A stretch of 53,939 bases of DNA from Acidimicrobiia bacterium (GTDB lineage: Bacteria; Actinomycetota; Acidimicrobiia; Acidimicrobiales; SKKL01): NCBI GenBank assembly GCA_016649895.1, contig JAENWR010000011.1:1-53939 (forward strand), given 5' to 3'. Position numbers and translations under genes: made by a program. The first letter of the stretch is position 1. Every line of letters begins with the position of its first letter. Of this stretch, positions 16,615-23,264 are shown piece by piece. The notes below the pieces were generated by a model. That model was given only the letters and a program-made list of their open reading frames with translations, was not told the DNA's origin and did no database searches.

Positions 16615-16998
16615 ATGGCCTCCGCCTCGGCCCTCGACCACATCGTGCTTGCTGTCGCCGACGTCGATGCCGCGCTGGATTGGTACATGCGCCACGCCGG
16701 ACTGAGCTCGGTCAACGTCGACGAGTGGCGGGCCGGCAACGCCTTCTTCCCGTCGCTGCGCGTGAACGAGGCCACGATCATCGATTTCGTCGAGGGTGAG
16801 CCGGGCAGCGATCGAGGGCACCTCGACCACATCTGCTTCGTCGTGACCCATGACGATCTCGCGGCCCTCGCCTCCGATGACGACCTCGAGATCGTCGACC
16901 AGGGGGAGCGGTCGGGTGCCCGGGGCATGGGCCAGTCGGTGTACGTGCGCGACCCGGACCGCCTGCTGGTCGAGTTCCGTTCCTACCCGGCCGGCTGA
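16615..16998 (+). CDS. VOC superfamily protein
   Basis: The protein has 127 residues from ATG 16615. The N-terminal half (ALDHIVLAVADVDAALDWYM) and the C-terminal half (HLDHICFVVTHDDLAAL, then VYVRDPDRLLVEFRSY) are the two VOC modules. The His and Glu ligand positions are preserved (LDHI, LDHI, VEF). This form is common among virulence-protein-like or fosfomycin/glyoxalase relatives. It is a single gene with about 80 bases in front that include no clear promoter. Substrate unknown. Confidence 0.83.
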   Translation: MASASALDHIVLAVADVDAALDWYMRHAGLSSVNVDEWRAGNAFFPSLRVNEATIIDFVEGEPGSDRGHLDHICFVVTHDDLAALASDDDLEIVDQGERSGARGMGQSVYVRDPDRLLVEFRSYPAG

Positions 16999-17109
16999 CG
17001 ACGACCTCGACCGGTCAACCCATCCGCGGTGTGGACCGACCGCCCCCGCCGAAACGCTCATCGGTCGAGTAAGTAGAACTCGCGGTTCGCGCAAGTTATC
17101 CTCTCGACC

Positions 17110-17685
17110 ATGGAACGTGAACGCCTGGAGGAGGCACTCGAGACACTGGGTGACCTTCTCGCCGAGCGCGGCCAGAACGTTGGGCTGCTCGTCGTCGGTG
17201 GCAGCAGTCTCCTCCTCCTCGGATATGTCGAACGACCGACGGCCGACGTCGATGTCGTCGGTCTTGCGAGCCCCACCGGCTACGTGAAGGCAGATCGGCT
17301 TCCGCAGTTCCTTGCCGACGCAGTCGGCGAGGTCGGCCGAGCACTTGGTGTCGGCGATCGGTGGCTGAACGTCGGACCCGCAGCGTTGATCGACTTCGAC
17401 CTGCCGGGAGGGACGGCGGACCGGGTGACGGTTCGTCGGTACGGTTCGCTCGAGGTCCACCTGCCGGCTCGCGAGGACCCGATCTGCTTCAAGCTCGACG
17501 CCCTGGTCGATCAGGGCCCGCGCAGCAAGCACATGGACGATCTTCGTGCGCTCGGTCCTTCTCCGGACGAACTGGTGACGGCGGCTCAGCGGACGCGTAC
17601 CCACGATCCTTCCGTCGGGTTCCTCGGCGAACTGCGCGAGCCACTTGCGTTGTTCGAGGTGGTGGTCGGCGATGGCGACCTCTAG
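17110..17685 (+). CDS. Minimal nucleotidyltransferase-like protein (DUF6036/AbiEii-like)
   Basis: The protein has 191 residues from ATG 17110. GLLVVGGSSLLLLGYVERPT then ADVDVVG gives the nucleotidyltransferase core with G30-G31-S32 and the metal-binding pair D46 and D48. The later CFKLDALVDQGPRSKHMDDL resembles the K-x-x-A-x-x-x-R-x-K-D-x-x-D region of DUF6036 and AbiEii-type proteins. Enzymes of this group transfer nucleotides to RNA or protein and are often toxins. The winged-helix gene behind it overlaps by 14 bases, the normal arrangement for two-gene modules. Both catalytic motifs look intact. The toxin role is inferred. Confidence 0.75.
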   Translation: MERERLEEALETLGDLLAERGQNVGLLVVGGSSLLLLGYVERPTADVDVVGLASPTGYVKADRLPQFLADAVGEVGRALGVGDRWLNVGPAALIDFDLPGGTADRVTVRRYGSLEVHLPAREDPICFKLDALVDQGPRSKHMDDLRALGPSPDELVTAAQRTRTHDPSVGFLGELREPLALFEVVVGDGDL

Positions 17686-18646
17686 CCAGGTTCGTCGTCG
17701 ACCAGCCGCGACGTTCGCCGAGCAGGCAACCGCCCTGGCCTGGGGCGCGTGGGTCGAGCTCGGGGTGTCGGGCTGGACCGAGACCCACAGCGCATGGGCG
17801 ATCGACCCCGAACCACTGATCACCTTCACCGCGTTCTTGGGCGACGAGGACGCGCGCCTGCGGGACGAGGCCACCGACTGGTGCGTCCGCAACTGGCGGT
17901 ACGTCTCCAAGACGCGGCTGAAGAACCTCGTCCGTGAGCAACCCCCTGCTGTGCGCGATGCCTTCGGACCGTTCGCTGCGACCGTCAGCGAGCACGCCGG
18001 CGTCGTCTGGCCCTACGCGACAGAGCAACGGCGGTTCACCGTGACGGGGCGATCGGCGGCGCCGCAGCTCGATAAGCCATCGATGGTCTGGCTCCGCCTT
18101 CGGGCCATGTTCGGTCTTGGTGCTCGCACCGAGATCCTGCGCTTCTTCCTCGCCCAGGAGGATGGCCGGGCGAGCGCCGCAACCATCAGCGCGGCCACCA
18201 ACTACACCAAGCGAAACATCTCCGAGGAGTGCGAGACGCTCGCAAAAGCAGGAGTCCTAAGCGTCAGGCCCACGGGGAACCGCTTCTACTACTCGCTGGC
18301 GAATCGGGGCCAGCTCGAGGCCTTCGTCGGATCGATGCCGATCGTCCGGCCGAACTGGATCGCCATGTTCAACGTGGCCCGACACCTCGTGAACCTCGAA
18401 TCCTCCGCAGCGACCGGGATGACCCGCACCCTCGCTGTGAAGGTCCGCATTGCCATCGACGAGATGGAAGCAGATCTCGACGAGCTCGAGATCGACCCCC
18501 CGAGATCCGACGTTCGCGGCGAGGACCTCTGGCCCGCCATCCGATCCCTGGGCAAGGAGACGCTCGGCAAGTGGTCCCTCGGCCGCTGGCACGTGCCACC
18601 TCGCAAGGGAGGCGCCGGGCGGTCCACCATCCGACGGATCTCCTGA
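17672..18646 (+). CDS. Winged-helix protein, likely partner of the nucleotidyltransferase
   Basis: The protein has 324 residues from ATG 17672, overlapping the nucleotidyltransferase stop by 14 bases. A winged-helix segment lies around residues 155-205: EILRFFLAQEDGRASAATIS, then YTKRNISEECETLAKAGVLS, then NRFYYSLAN as the wing. The N-terminal ~150 residues are of unknown fold with several Trp residues, and the C-terminal region is helical with a long acidic stretch. The AbiEi/AbiEii systems also join a winged-helix antitoxin with a nucleotidyltransferase toxin but in the opposite order. A regulator or antitoxin function is inferred from this pairing. Confidence 0.65.
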   Translation: MATSSQVRRRPAATFAEQATALAWGAWVELGVSGWTETHSAWAIDPEPLITFTAFLGDEDARLRDEATDWCVRNWRYVSKTRLKNLVREQPPAVRDAFGPFAATVSEHAGVVWPYATEQRRFTVTGRSAAPQLDKPSMVWLRLRAMFGLGARTEILRFFLAQEDGRASAATISAATNYTKRNISEECETLAKAGVLSVRPTGNRFYYSLANRGQLEAFVGSMPIVRPNWIAMFNVARHLVNLESSAATGMTRTLAVKVRIAIDEMEADLDELEIDPPRSDVRGEDLWPAIRSLGKETLGKWSLGRWHVPPRKGGAGRSTIRRIS

Positions 18647-18705
18647 TCTCATCCGCTGAAGCGGATCACCCGCTCGCGGTAGGCACAGTTGGCGATCGAA
18701 CCCCA

Positions 18706-18721
18706 ACCTTCTGATCCGTAG
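18706..18721. other. Left attachment core (attL)
   Basis: This is the 16-base core identical to positions 28827-28842 in tRNA-Arg. To its left the similarity to the tRNA 3' half continues imperfectly: TCGAAC is shared and so is a G-rich T-arm-like stretch on the minus strand. This fits a displaced, decayed tRNA 3' end left outside the element. Confidence 0.8.
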
Positions 18722-18824
18722 GCCCATCCGACCGGTCCGTCGGGTGTTGTCGAATCACGTTATCGCAGGTCAGGTGAGGTGCGGCGGTCGGGCCGTGTTG
18801 CCGAATCCGGCCCGATTTCGCCCC

Positions 18825-18848
18825 TTGGAGTGCCAATTGGAGTGCCAA
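18825..18848. repeat. Tandem TTGGAGTGCCAA repeats, candidate integrase arm sites (left)
   Basis: TTGGAGTGCCAA occurs twice in direct succession (18825-18836 and 18837-18848), about 105 bases inside the left core. The same GGAGTGCCAA word is paired near the right end. Paired direct repeats near each attachment site are what the arm-binding domain of tyrosine integrases recognises; this role is inferred. Confidence 0.55.
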
Positions 18849-18991
18849 GACGAGAGACAAAGTCGACTCCGGTCGACAAACGGTCATCGATCTCGACGAC
18901 CTTGAGTACAGGTTTCGATCCACCGACGAGGCCCGCTCCCGTGGGGTACCGGCGGAGGCCGGACCTTCGCCCACGACTAGGTTCCTCTGCC

Positions 18992-21013
18992 ATGCCTCTG
19001 GACCCGAAGGCGATCGCACCCGCGATTGCGAAGCAACAGGCTGCCGCGAGCGATGGAGCTGGGGAGGTGCGACTCGTTGCCGGACCTGGAAGTGGGAAGT
19101 CATTCTCGATCGAGGCGCGCGTGGAGCACCTGCTCCGCCAATCACTCCAGCCCCTGAGCATCTTGGCGGTCTCGTTCACTCGAAATTCGGCAAGGGATCT
19201 GGCCGACCGGATCGCAGCGCACTGCACTGCGGTTGGACTTCCACAAGGCGCCGACGTCCGAGTCAGCACCCTCCACTCCGTCGCACTGCGGGTGATGCGC
19301 CTGGCGAACCTCTTGAACCAGTACCCGGTTGACCCGCGGGTGCTGGACGAATGGGAGATGAGGCATTGGATAGATGCTGAGTTCGCCGATGATGCATCGT
19401 GCAGTCCAGGTCGGGCGAAGGACGTCCGCGAGTTTCATGAGGCGCTGTGGAGCACTGGACAGCAGAACCCGGCGAACTACATCCCGGCTACACCGCCAAT
19501 CAGTCAGGTGGAACAGCAACAGTTCAACACGTTCCACCGCGATCAGACGACGTTCTATGCATGCCTGCTTGTTGGTGAGATCGTCCAGGCGTGCATGAAC
19601 TACGCCTCTCCGGGCGCGATCGACCTGCGGCTCCTTCTCGGCATCGATCACCTCATCGTCGATGAGTACCAAGACCTCAACCCGATGGACTTGCGCTTCG
19701 TCGACCACCTCGTGGGACAAGGCGTCGCGACATTCGTCGCCGGCGATGATGACCAGAGCGTGTACTCGTTCCGCCATGCCTCGCCACAAGGTATCCAAAC
19801 CTTCAACCAACGGTTCCCGCAAGCCGCCGATCACATGCTCTCAGACTGTTTCCGGTGCACGCCATCGGTGCTCAGTGCCGCACTTAGCGTCCTCACCTAC
19901 TTCGCCGCGCCCAGCCGCATCCCGAAGCAACTCAACTCCTTGTACGCCACCGCGAATCCGCCTGTGAATGGTCTAGCGACGATGACCCTGTTTGCGTCGC
20001 CTCAAGCCGAAGTGTCGGCAATCGCTGATTCCTGCAACGAACTTCATGTGGCTGGCCTGAACTGGGGCGACCTCATGATTCTGCTTGGGAACCGGCGAGT
20101 CATGGCCTCCGAGATCGAAAACGCATTGTCGGCGAAAGGGGTCCCGTTCGCACCAATACAGTCCGAGCCGTTCAGCGACACTGACGCGGGCCGCACTGGC
20201 TACTCGCTCCTGCGAATCCTTGCGGACGGAGATGACCTAGTGGCCCATCGAAACCTCTTGGGGCTGCTCTCGCAGATGGGCCCGGCTCGCTGTCGCGACG
20301 TCACCCGCAGGTGCATCGCTGCCAACATGAACGCTGTTGGCCTCTATCGAGGTCATATTCCGAACGGTGTGCTGCAACCTATGCAGCTCACGAAGGTCAA
20401 CCAGGTGCGCAGCCTTGTGGCCGCCGTTCGATCGTGGGACCTGGGTGACACAATCGCGCAACGCGGTGCCGACCTCTCTCAGCTTGTCTCGCAGGTCCGG
20501 GGCCCGGCGGATCAACAAAGCTGGGATGCCTATTGCCAGGCGCTCCCCCCTGACGCAACGCTGCAAGAGCTTTTGTCACTTCTCCAAGCCGGCGGGCTTG
20601 AGAAGAGCAACGCGGTGATCTCCACTGTCCACGAGCGTCTCGGTCTTGACGCCCCTCCGGCCACCGATGGCGACCTTGTGGAGGTGATGACCATGCACGG
20701 ATCGAAAGGCCTGTCCGCAAAGGTGGTCTTTATACCTGGACTCGAGGAGAACGTCTTTCCGACTCAGCGCATGCAGCAGGCGCCGGGCCTGATCTCCGAA
20801 GGAGCGCGCCTCATGTATGTAAGCATCACGCGAGCTAGAGCGGCGGTGATCTGCTCTGCTGCCTATTCGCGAAACCAGAACGGGCAACGTGTGCAGAACA
20901 ATGTAAGCCGCTTCGCCGTGCAACTGAACCTGCAGATTCCCTACCAAGGTCAACCGCAGGGGCTGACTCCGCAGGAAGCTCAGCAGATCGCTGCAACCTG
21001 CGCCCAGTTGTAG
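18992..21013 (+). CDS. UvrD/Rep-family superfamily 1 DNA helicase
   Basis: The protein has 673 residues from ATG 18992 (the open frame begins upstream, but the conserved helicase starts here). It carries a Q-motif-like AKQQAAA near residue 14, Walker A GPGSGKS at 31-37, motif II DEYQD at 224-228, motif III GDDDQSVYSFR from 251, motif V MTMHGSKGL from 566 and motif VI YVSITRAR at 609-616. This is a full SF1A 3'-5' helicase core. It lacks the long C-terminal nuclease of AddA/RecB. Helicases of this type occur in defence systems such as Gabija, but no Gabija nuclease (GajA) is adjacent. As the first gene inside the island's left end, it is probably cargo, with a role together with the other cargo proteins possible but unproven. 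Confidence 0.9.
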   Translation: MPLDPKAIAPAIAKQQAAASDGAGEVRLVAGPGSGKSFSIEARVEHLLRQSLQPLSILAVSFTRNSARDLADRIAAHCTAVGLPQGADVRVSTLHSVALRVMRLANLLNQYPVDPRVLDEWEMRHWIDAEFADDASCSPGRAKDVREFHEALWSTGQQNPANYIPATPPISQVEQQQFNTFHRDQTTFYACLLVGEIVQACMNYASPGAIDLRLLLGIDHLIVDEYQDLNPMDLRFVDHLVGQGVATFVAGDDDQSVYSFRHASPQGIQTFNQRFPQAADHMLSDCFRCTPSVLSAALSVLTYFAAPSRIPKQLNSLYATANPPVNGLATMTLFASPQAEVSAIADSCNELHVAGLNWGDLMILLGNRRVMASEIENALSAKGVPFAPIQSEPFSDTDAGRTGYSLLRILADGDDLVAHRNLLGLLSQMGPARCRDVTRRCIAANMNAVGLYRGHIPNGVLQPMQLTKVNQVRSLVAAVRSWDLGDTIAQRGADLSQLVSQVRGPADQQSWDAYCQALPPDATLQELLSLLQAGGLEKSNAVISTVHERLGLDAPPATDGDLVEVMTMHGSKGLSAKVVFIPGLEENVFPTQRMQQAPGLISEGARLMYVSITRARAAVICSAAYSRNQNGQRVQNNVSRFAVQLNLQIPYQGQPQGLTPQEAQQIAATCAQL

Positions 21014-21074
21014 CAGGAGGTCGTCACGCTCGCACAGGGGCGAGTGACTCCGCCATTCGCTAGTGGTGTGGACA

Positions 21075-21094
21075 ACACTGATTCGGATCAGTGT
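21075..21094 (+). terminator. Hairpin downstream of the helicase gene
   Basis: ACACTGAT-TCGG-ATCAGTGT (21075-21094) forms an 8-base-pair stem with a tight tetraloop, 61 bases after the helicase stop. There is no U-run, so it is either a rho-independent-like terminator of the actinobacterial type or an RNA-stabilising hairpin. It sits between two convergent genes. Confidence 0.45.
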
Positions 21095-21183
21095 GCTGAT
21101 CTGATGCGTAGTGGAATCGGTGCCGACGCACCGGCGGATGCGAACCTAGAGCACTCCCGCGAACAACAGGGCCTCTGGGAGCC

Positions 21184-21840
21184 TCAGTCCTCGGAACGCC
21201 GGCGTTCGGGCTCGCGCTCCCGCTCGGCCTTCTCGAAGCGTTCGGCCTCGCGGACCGAGCGTGTGTCTTCGCCGCTCAGATCGACTGTGCCCTTCGGCAA
21301 GCCGCCCGTCGATCCCTGCTTGCCTTCGTCATCGTTGTCGCCCATCTCCGGCACCGTAGCTTCTGTTTCCTCATTGGTGACGAGGTGCGCCAACCCGAGG
21401 GTCGTCCCTGCGGCGAGAGAGGCAACGCTGAGCCACCACCAGCGATGCACCATCGCTCGGCGTGTCTCGTTGATGGCGAACGCGGAGATGCGCGAGTTGA
21501 GAAGTTCAACCAGCACCTCCTCCTCGGAGTGTTGCCACGCATGGTCCGCCGTTGGTCGAGGCTCGGGCACCTCCCTCCACTTTCGGAGTCGGAGGGCGTT
21601 GAGCGAGCACGCAGCGGTCAGAGCGAATGCCAAGAGCGCAAGCCACTTCCAGAGAGTCTCGCCGTTCGCGGCCGCAAGGAAGGTCAGCAACGTGACGGCG
21701 ACGCCCGCCACGAACGAGGCCTTCGTGGCGACCTGATCGATCGACGAACGTTGTACGTCGAGGCGGTAGCGAGTCTCGTCGTTGACGAGCCGCATGCGCC
21801 GCAACCGGTCCTCGCGATCCTCGCCAACTTCCTCGCCCAT
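21184..21840 (-). CDS. Three-helix membrane protein, possible membrane effector
   Basis: The protein has 218 residues. The N-terminus is charged, with RYRLDVQRSSIDQVATKASF leading into a hydrophobic hairpin (about 41-58 and 63-82); a third helix lies at 134-154 (WWWLSVASLAAGTTLGLAHL). The C-terminal 60 residues are highly charged and acidic to basic. An R-x-x-I-D-x-x-x-x-K-A motif directly before a two-helix hairpin is seen in SLATT- and Pycsar-type membrane effectors that depolarise the membrane on activation. I use this only as a structural hint. The gene is convergent with the helicase gene and sits inside the tRNA island, so a defence role is plausible. Confidence 0.6.
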   Translation of the reverse strand: MGEEVGEDREDRLRRMRLVNDETRYRLDVQRSSIDQVATKASFVAGVAVTLLTFLAAANGETLWKWLALLAFALTAACSLNALRLRKWREVPEPRPTADHAWQHSEEEVLVELLNSRISAFAINETRRAMVHRWWWLSVASLAAGTTLGLAHLVTNEETEATVPEMGDNDDEGKQGSTGGLPKGTVDLSGEDTRSVREAERFEKAEREREPERRRSED

Positions 21841-21937
21841 GCGGCGTCACGTTAGCGCTGCCTGTGCGCAGGCGTCGCGGCTGCGACCGTCCGCCGTCAG
21901 GTCCGAGGGCACGCGTCGTGGGCAGTCCCTACCGTTG

Positions 21938-21993
21938 CTTCGAAGTTCGATCCTGCGCGCACACACTTGCAGGTTCCCCTCACGGGGAACCTG
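21938..21993 (+). repeat. Inverted-repeat element, left copy with hairpin
   Basis: The 38 bases at 21938-21975 match 22765-22802 on the opposite strand at 32 of 38 positions. In both copies a perfect hairpin follows: here CAGGTTCCCC-TCAC-GGGGAACCTG (21970-21993). The two copies face each other across about 770 bases that include the HTH gene. Confidence 0.6.
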
Positions 21994-22196
21994 ACGGCAT
22001 CAACCGGGTGCGCGCAGCGACGGTGCGAGCGTCCGGAGCGGACGTTCCCGACGGGTCGGCTCCGTCCGTTGAGTCCAAGCTCATCCGGAGGGTGTCGCTG
22101 CGTTCGCTCCATGGGCGGGGCCCCGCCGCCGATCGGATCGCGGTTGCGGTGGCCCGAGGCCCGGAGATGGTGTGCGGTCCGCCAGACGGTCACGGA

Positions 22197-22244
22197 GAGA
22201 CACGAACACGATCGTGTTTCGGGTCGTGCTCCGGATCGTGTCTC
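22197..22244. repeat. Nested palindrome
   Basis: GAGACACGA (22197-22205) is the inverted complement of TCGTGTCTC (22236-22244), and inside the left part lies the perfect palindrome AACACGATCGTGTT (22205-22218). A related GGATCGTG-C word recurs in the right inverted-repeat copy near 22788. A protein-binding or origin-like site is possible; function unknown. Confidence 0.45.
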
Positions 22245-22368
22245 GAGTGTCCGCCCAGGTCAGCGGACCTTCCAGTTCATCGCCCGCCGAGACGTGAACC
22301 ACCGCAGGGAGTGAGACTGAGTTCGAGCGGGTGAGTAGCTCGGGCGCCGTGCCCGTTGGAGTTGGGGA

Positions 22369-22653
22369 TCAGAACAGGCGAGGGGAGTCCAGGTCCACGG
22401 CTGCCCGGTGGACGCGTTCAGCAGTCGTCGGAGTGGCTGCCCGCGTTGTGATCGGCCATAGGGCGGCGCGTACCTGGTCCAAGGTGACGCCGAGCTGTTC
22501 TGCGACGTGCGCGGTGGGGACCACGATCCGCCGACGTAGGCGGATGCTCGCTAGGTCTCCGGAGCGGACGAGCTCGTAGGCGGTGGAGCGGCCGACCCCG
22601 AGAGCCCGGCCTGCCTCCTCGACGGTCAACGTGAGTGGGTGTTCGCTTCTCAT
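22369..22653 (-). CDS. Helix-turn-helix (excisionase/MerR-like) regulator
   Basis: The protein has 94 residues from ATG 22653; a longer frame exists upstream, but the domain begins here. LTLTVEEAGRALGVGRSTAY, then ELVRSGDLASIRLRRRIVVP, is a complete excisionase-type winged HTH (T-V-E-E-A-x-x-L-G-V-x-R-x-T-x-Y, followed by a basic strand). A short tail (WPITTRAATPTT) follows. Such proteins act as recombination directionality factors or transcription regulators of integrative elements. It lies inside the palindrome-rich region and 4.9 kb from the integrase, so it may be the Xis of the element or a regulator of the cargo. Confidence 0.75.
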   Translation of the reverse strand: MRSEHPLTLTVEEAGRALGVGRSTAYELVRSGDLASIRLRRRIVVPTAHVAEQLGVTLDQVRAALWPITTRAATPTTAERVHRAAVDLDSPRLF

Positions 22654-22746
22654 GCCCCTACTAGGCCCTCGAGCGGCCCAGATCTTCCGGGAAGTGTTGC
22701 TACGTGTGACCGTCCGGACGACGAAGCGTACCACGCTGTGCGGTGG

Positions 22747-22802
22747 GCAGGTTTCCCGAAGGGAAACCTGCAAATGTGTGGGCGCCGGATCGTGCTTCGG
22801 AG
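22747..22802 (-). repeat. Inverted-repeat element, right copy with hairpin
   Basis: This is the mirror copy of 21938-21993. The hairpin is GCAGGTTTCCC-GAA-GGGAAACCTGC (22747-22771), an 11-base-pair stem with a 3-base loop. Differences between the two copies inside the stems are compensated on the other arm (CCCC/GGGG against TCCC/GGGA), which suggests that the fold or symmetry itself is maintained. Confidence 0.6.
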
Positions 22803-23264
22803 GTGACCACTGGGCGTGGCCAAGGGGTGCGGGAGCTTCAGTTGGTGGCGAGGGCTGCACGGAACCCTCCAGTCGTTCGCGGTCCGCCGTCGCTCGCCGA
22901 GGTGAACGCTGCAATTGGGTGCCTCCGCAGGCTCTCGGATGCCGGCCTGCTGGGGGTGAGCCGCAGGGAATCCATCGACTCACCGGCGCGGGGCAACAAC
23001 GACGGCCGCTCGATCCTCGTCCTGCCACGCCCAACTCTCTGGTTGCAGATGCTCGTGGCCGTAGCAGCGTCCCGTGCGGAGACCCGAACACGAAGGTTGG
23101 CGGTGCCGGCATTCCCGCGCGTGAGCACCAGCCGATGGCACCAACCGCGCAGGTACGGAGTTCGGCCCGGAGAGTCCGTCGATCAGCGTCGCGGTGGCAC
23201 CCCGGGCGACTGCAGAAGGTCGACAGCGAGTGCGCGATCGATGTCCCACTCAAGCGCAAAGTAG
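22803..23264 (+). CDS. Possible hypothetical protein
   Basis: This frame of about 153 codons from GTG 22803 reads VRELQLVARAARNPP, then SLAEVNAAIGCLRRLSDAGLLGVSR, then SILVLPRPTLWLQMLVAVAAS. The middle has the feel of a winged-helix (A-x-x-x-L-R-R-L-x-x-A-G-L). The last ~80 bases overlap the end of the giant minus-strand gene and look less protein-like, so the real stop may have been lost or the frame may be fortuitous. The alternative ATG at 22743 would place the hairpin inside the coding region. I list it because otherwise 530 bases have no gene. Confidence 0.3.
   Translation: MTTGRGQGVRELQLVARAARNPPVVRGPPSLAEVNAAIGCLRRLSDAGLLGVSRRESIDSPARGNNDGRSILVLPRPTLWLQMLVAVAASRAETRTRRLAVPAFPRVSTSRWHQPRRYGVRPGESVDQRRGGTPGDCRRSTASARSMSHSSAK

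Larger units (their letters stand above)
21841..22368. other. Noncoding segment rich in palindromes
   Basis: I see no credible gene in these 528 bases: the short frames on both strands lack ribosome-binding sites and family resemblance. The segment holds the left member of a long inverted repeat with a hairpin (21938-21993), GC-rich symmetrical DNA around 22110-22130 and the nested palindrome at 22197-22244. It may contain control or origin-like sites for the element. Confidence 0.5.

Noticed and set aside
8233-18646. Integron-like gene-cassette array (many single small genes with toxin-antitoxin pairs)
   Set aside because: Genes lie in both orientations, and I found no repeated attC-like sites with RYYYAAC/GTTRRRY ends or an integron integrase.
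18661-18721. A second tRNA gene at the left island end
   Set aside because: Only the anticodon-arm core and part of a T-arm-like sequence are present; the acceptor and D-arms are missing and the T-stem has mismatches. It is an att relic.
18992-21840. Gabija system
   Set aside because: A GajB-like helicase is present, but there is no GajA-type OLD/Toprim nuclease next to it.
22838-23128. Minus-strand 96-codon ORF in the island
   Set aside because: It is antisense to the more protein-like plus-strand frame and has no ribosome-binding site or recognisable motif.
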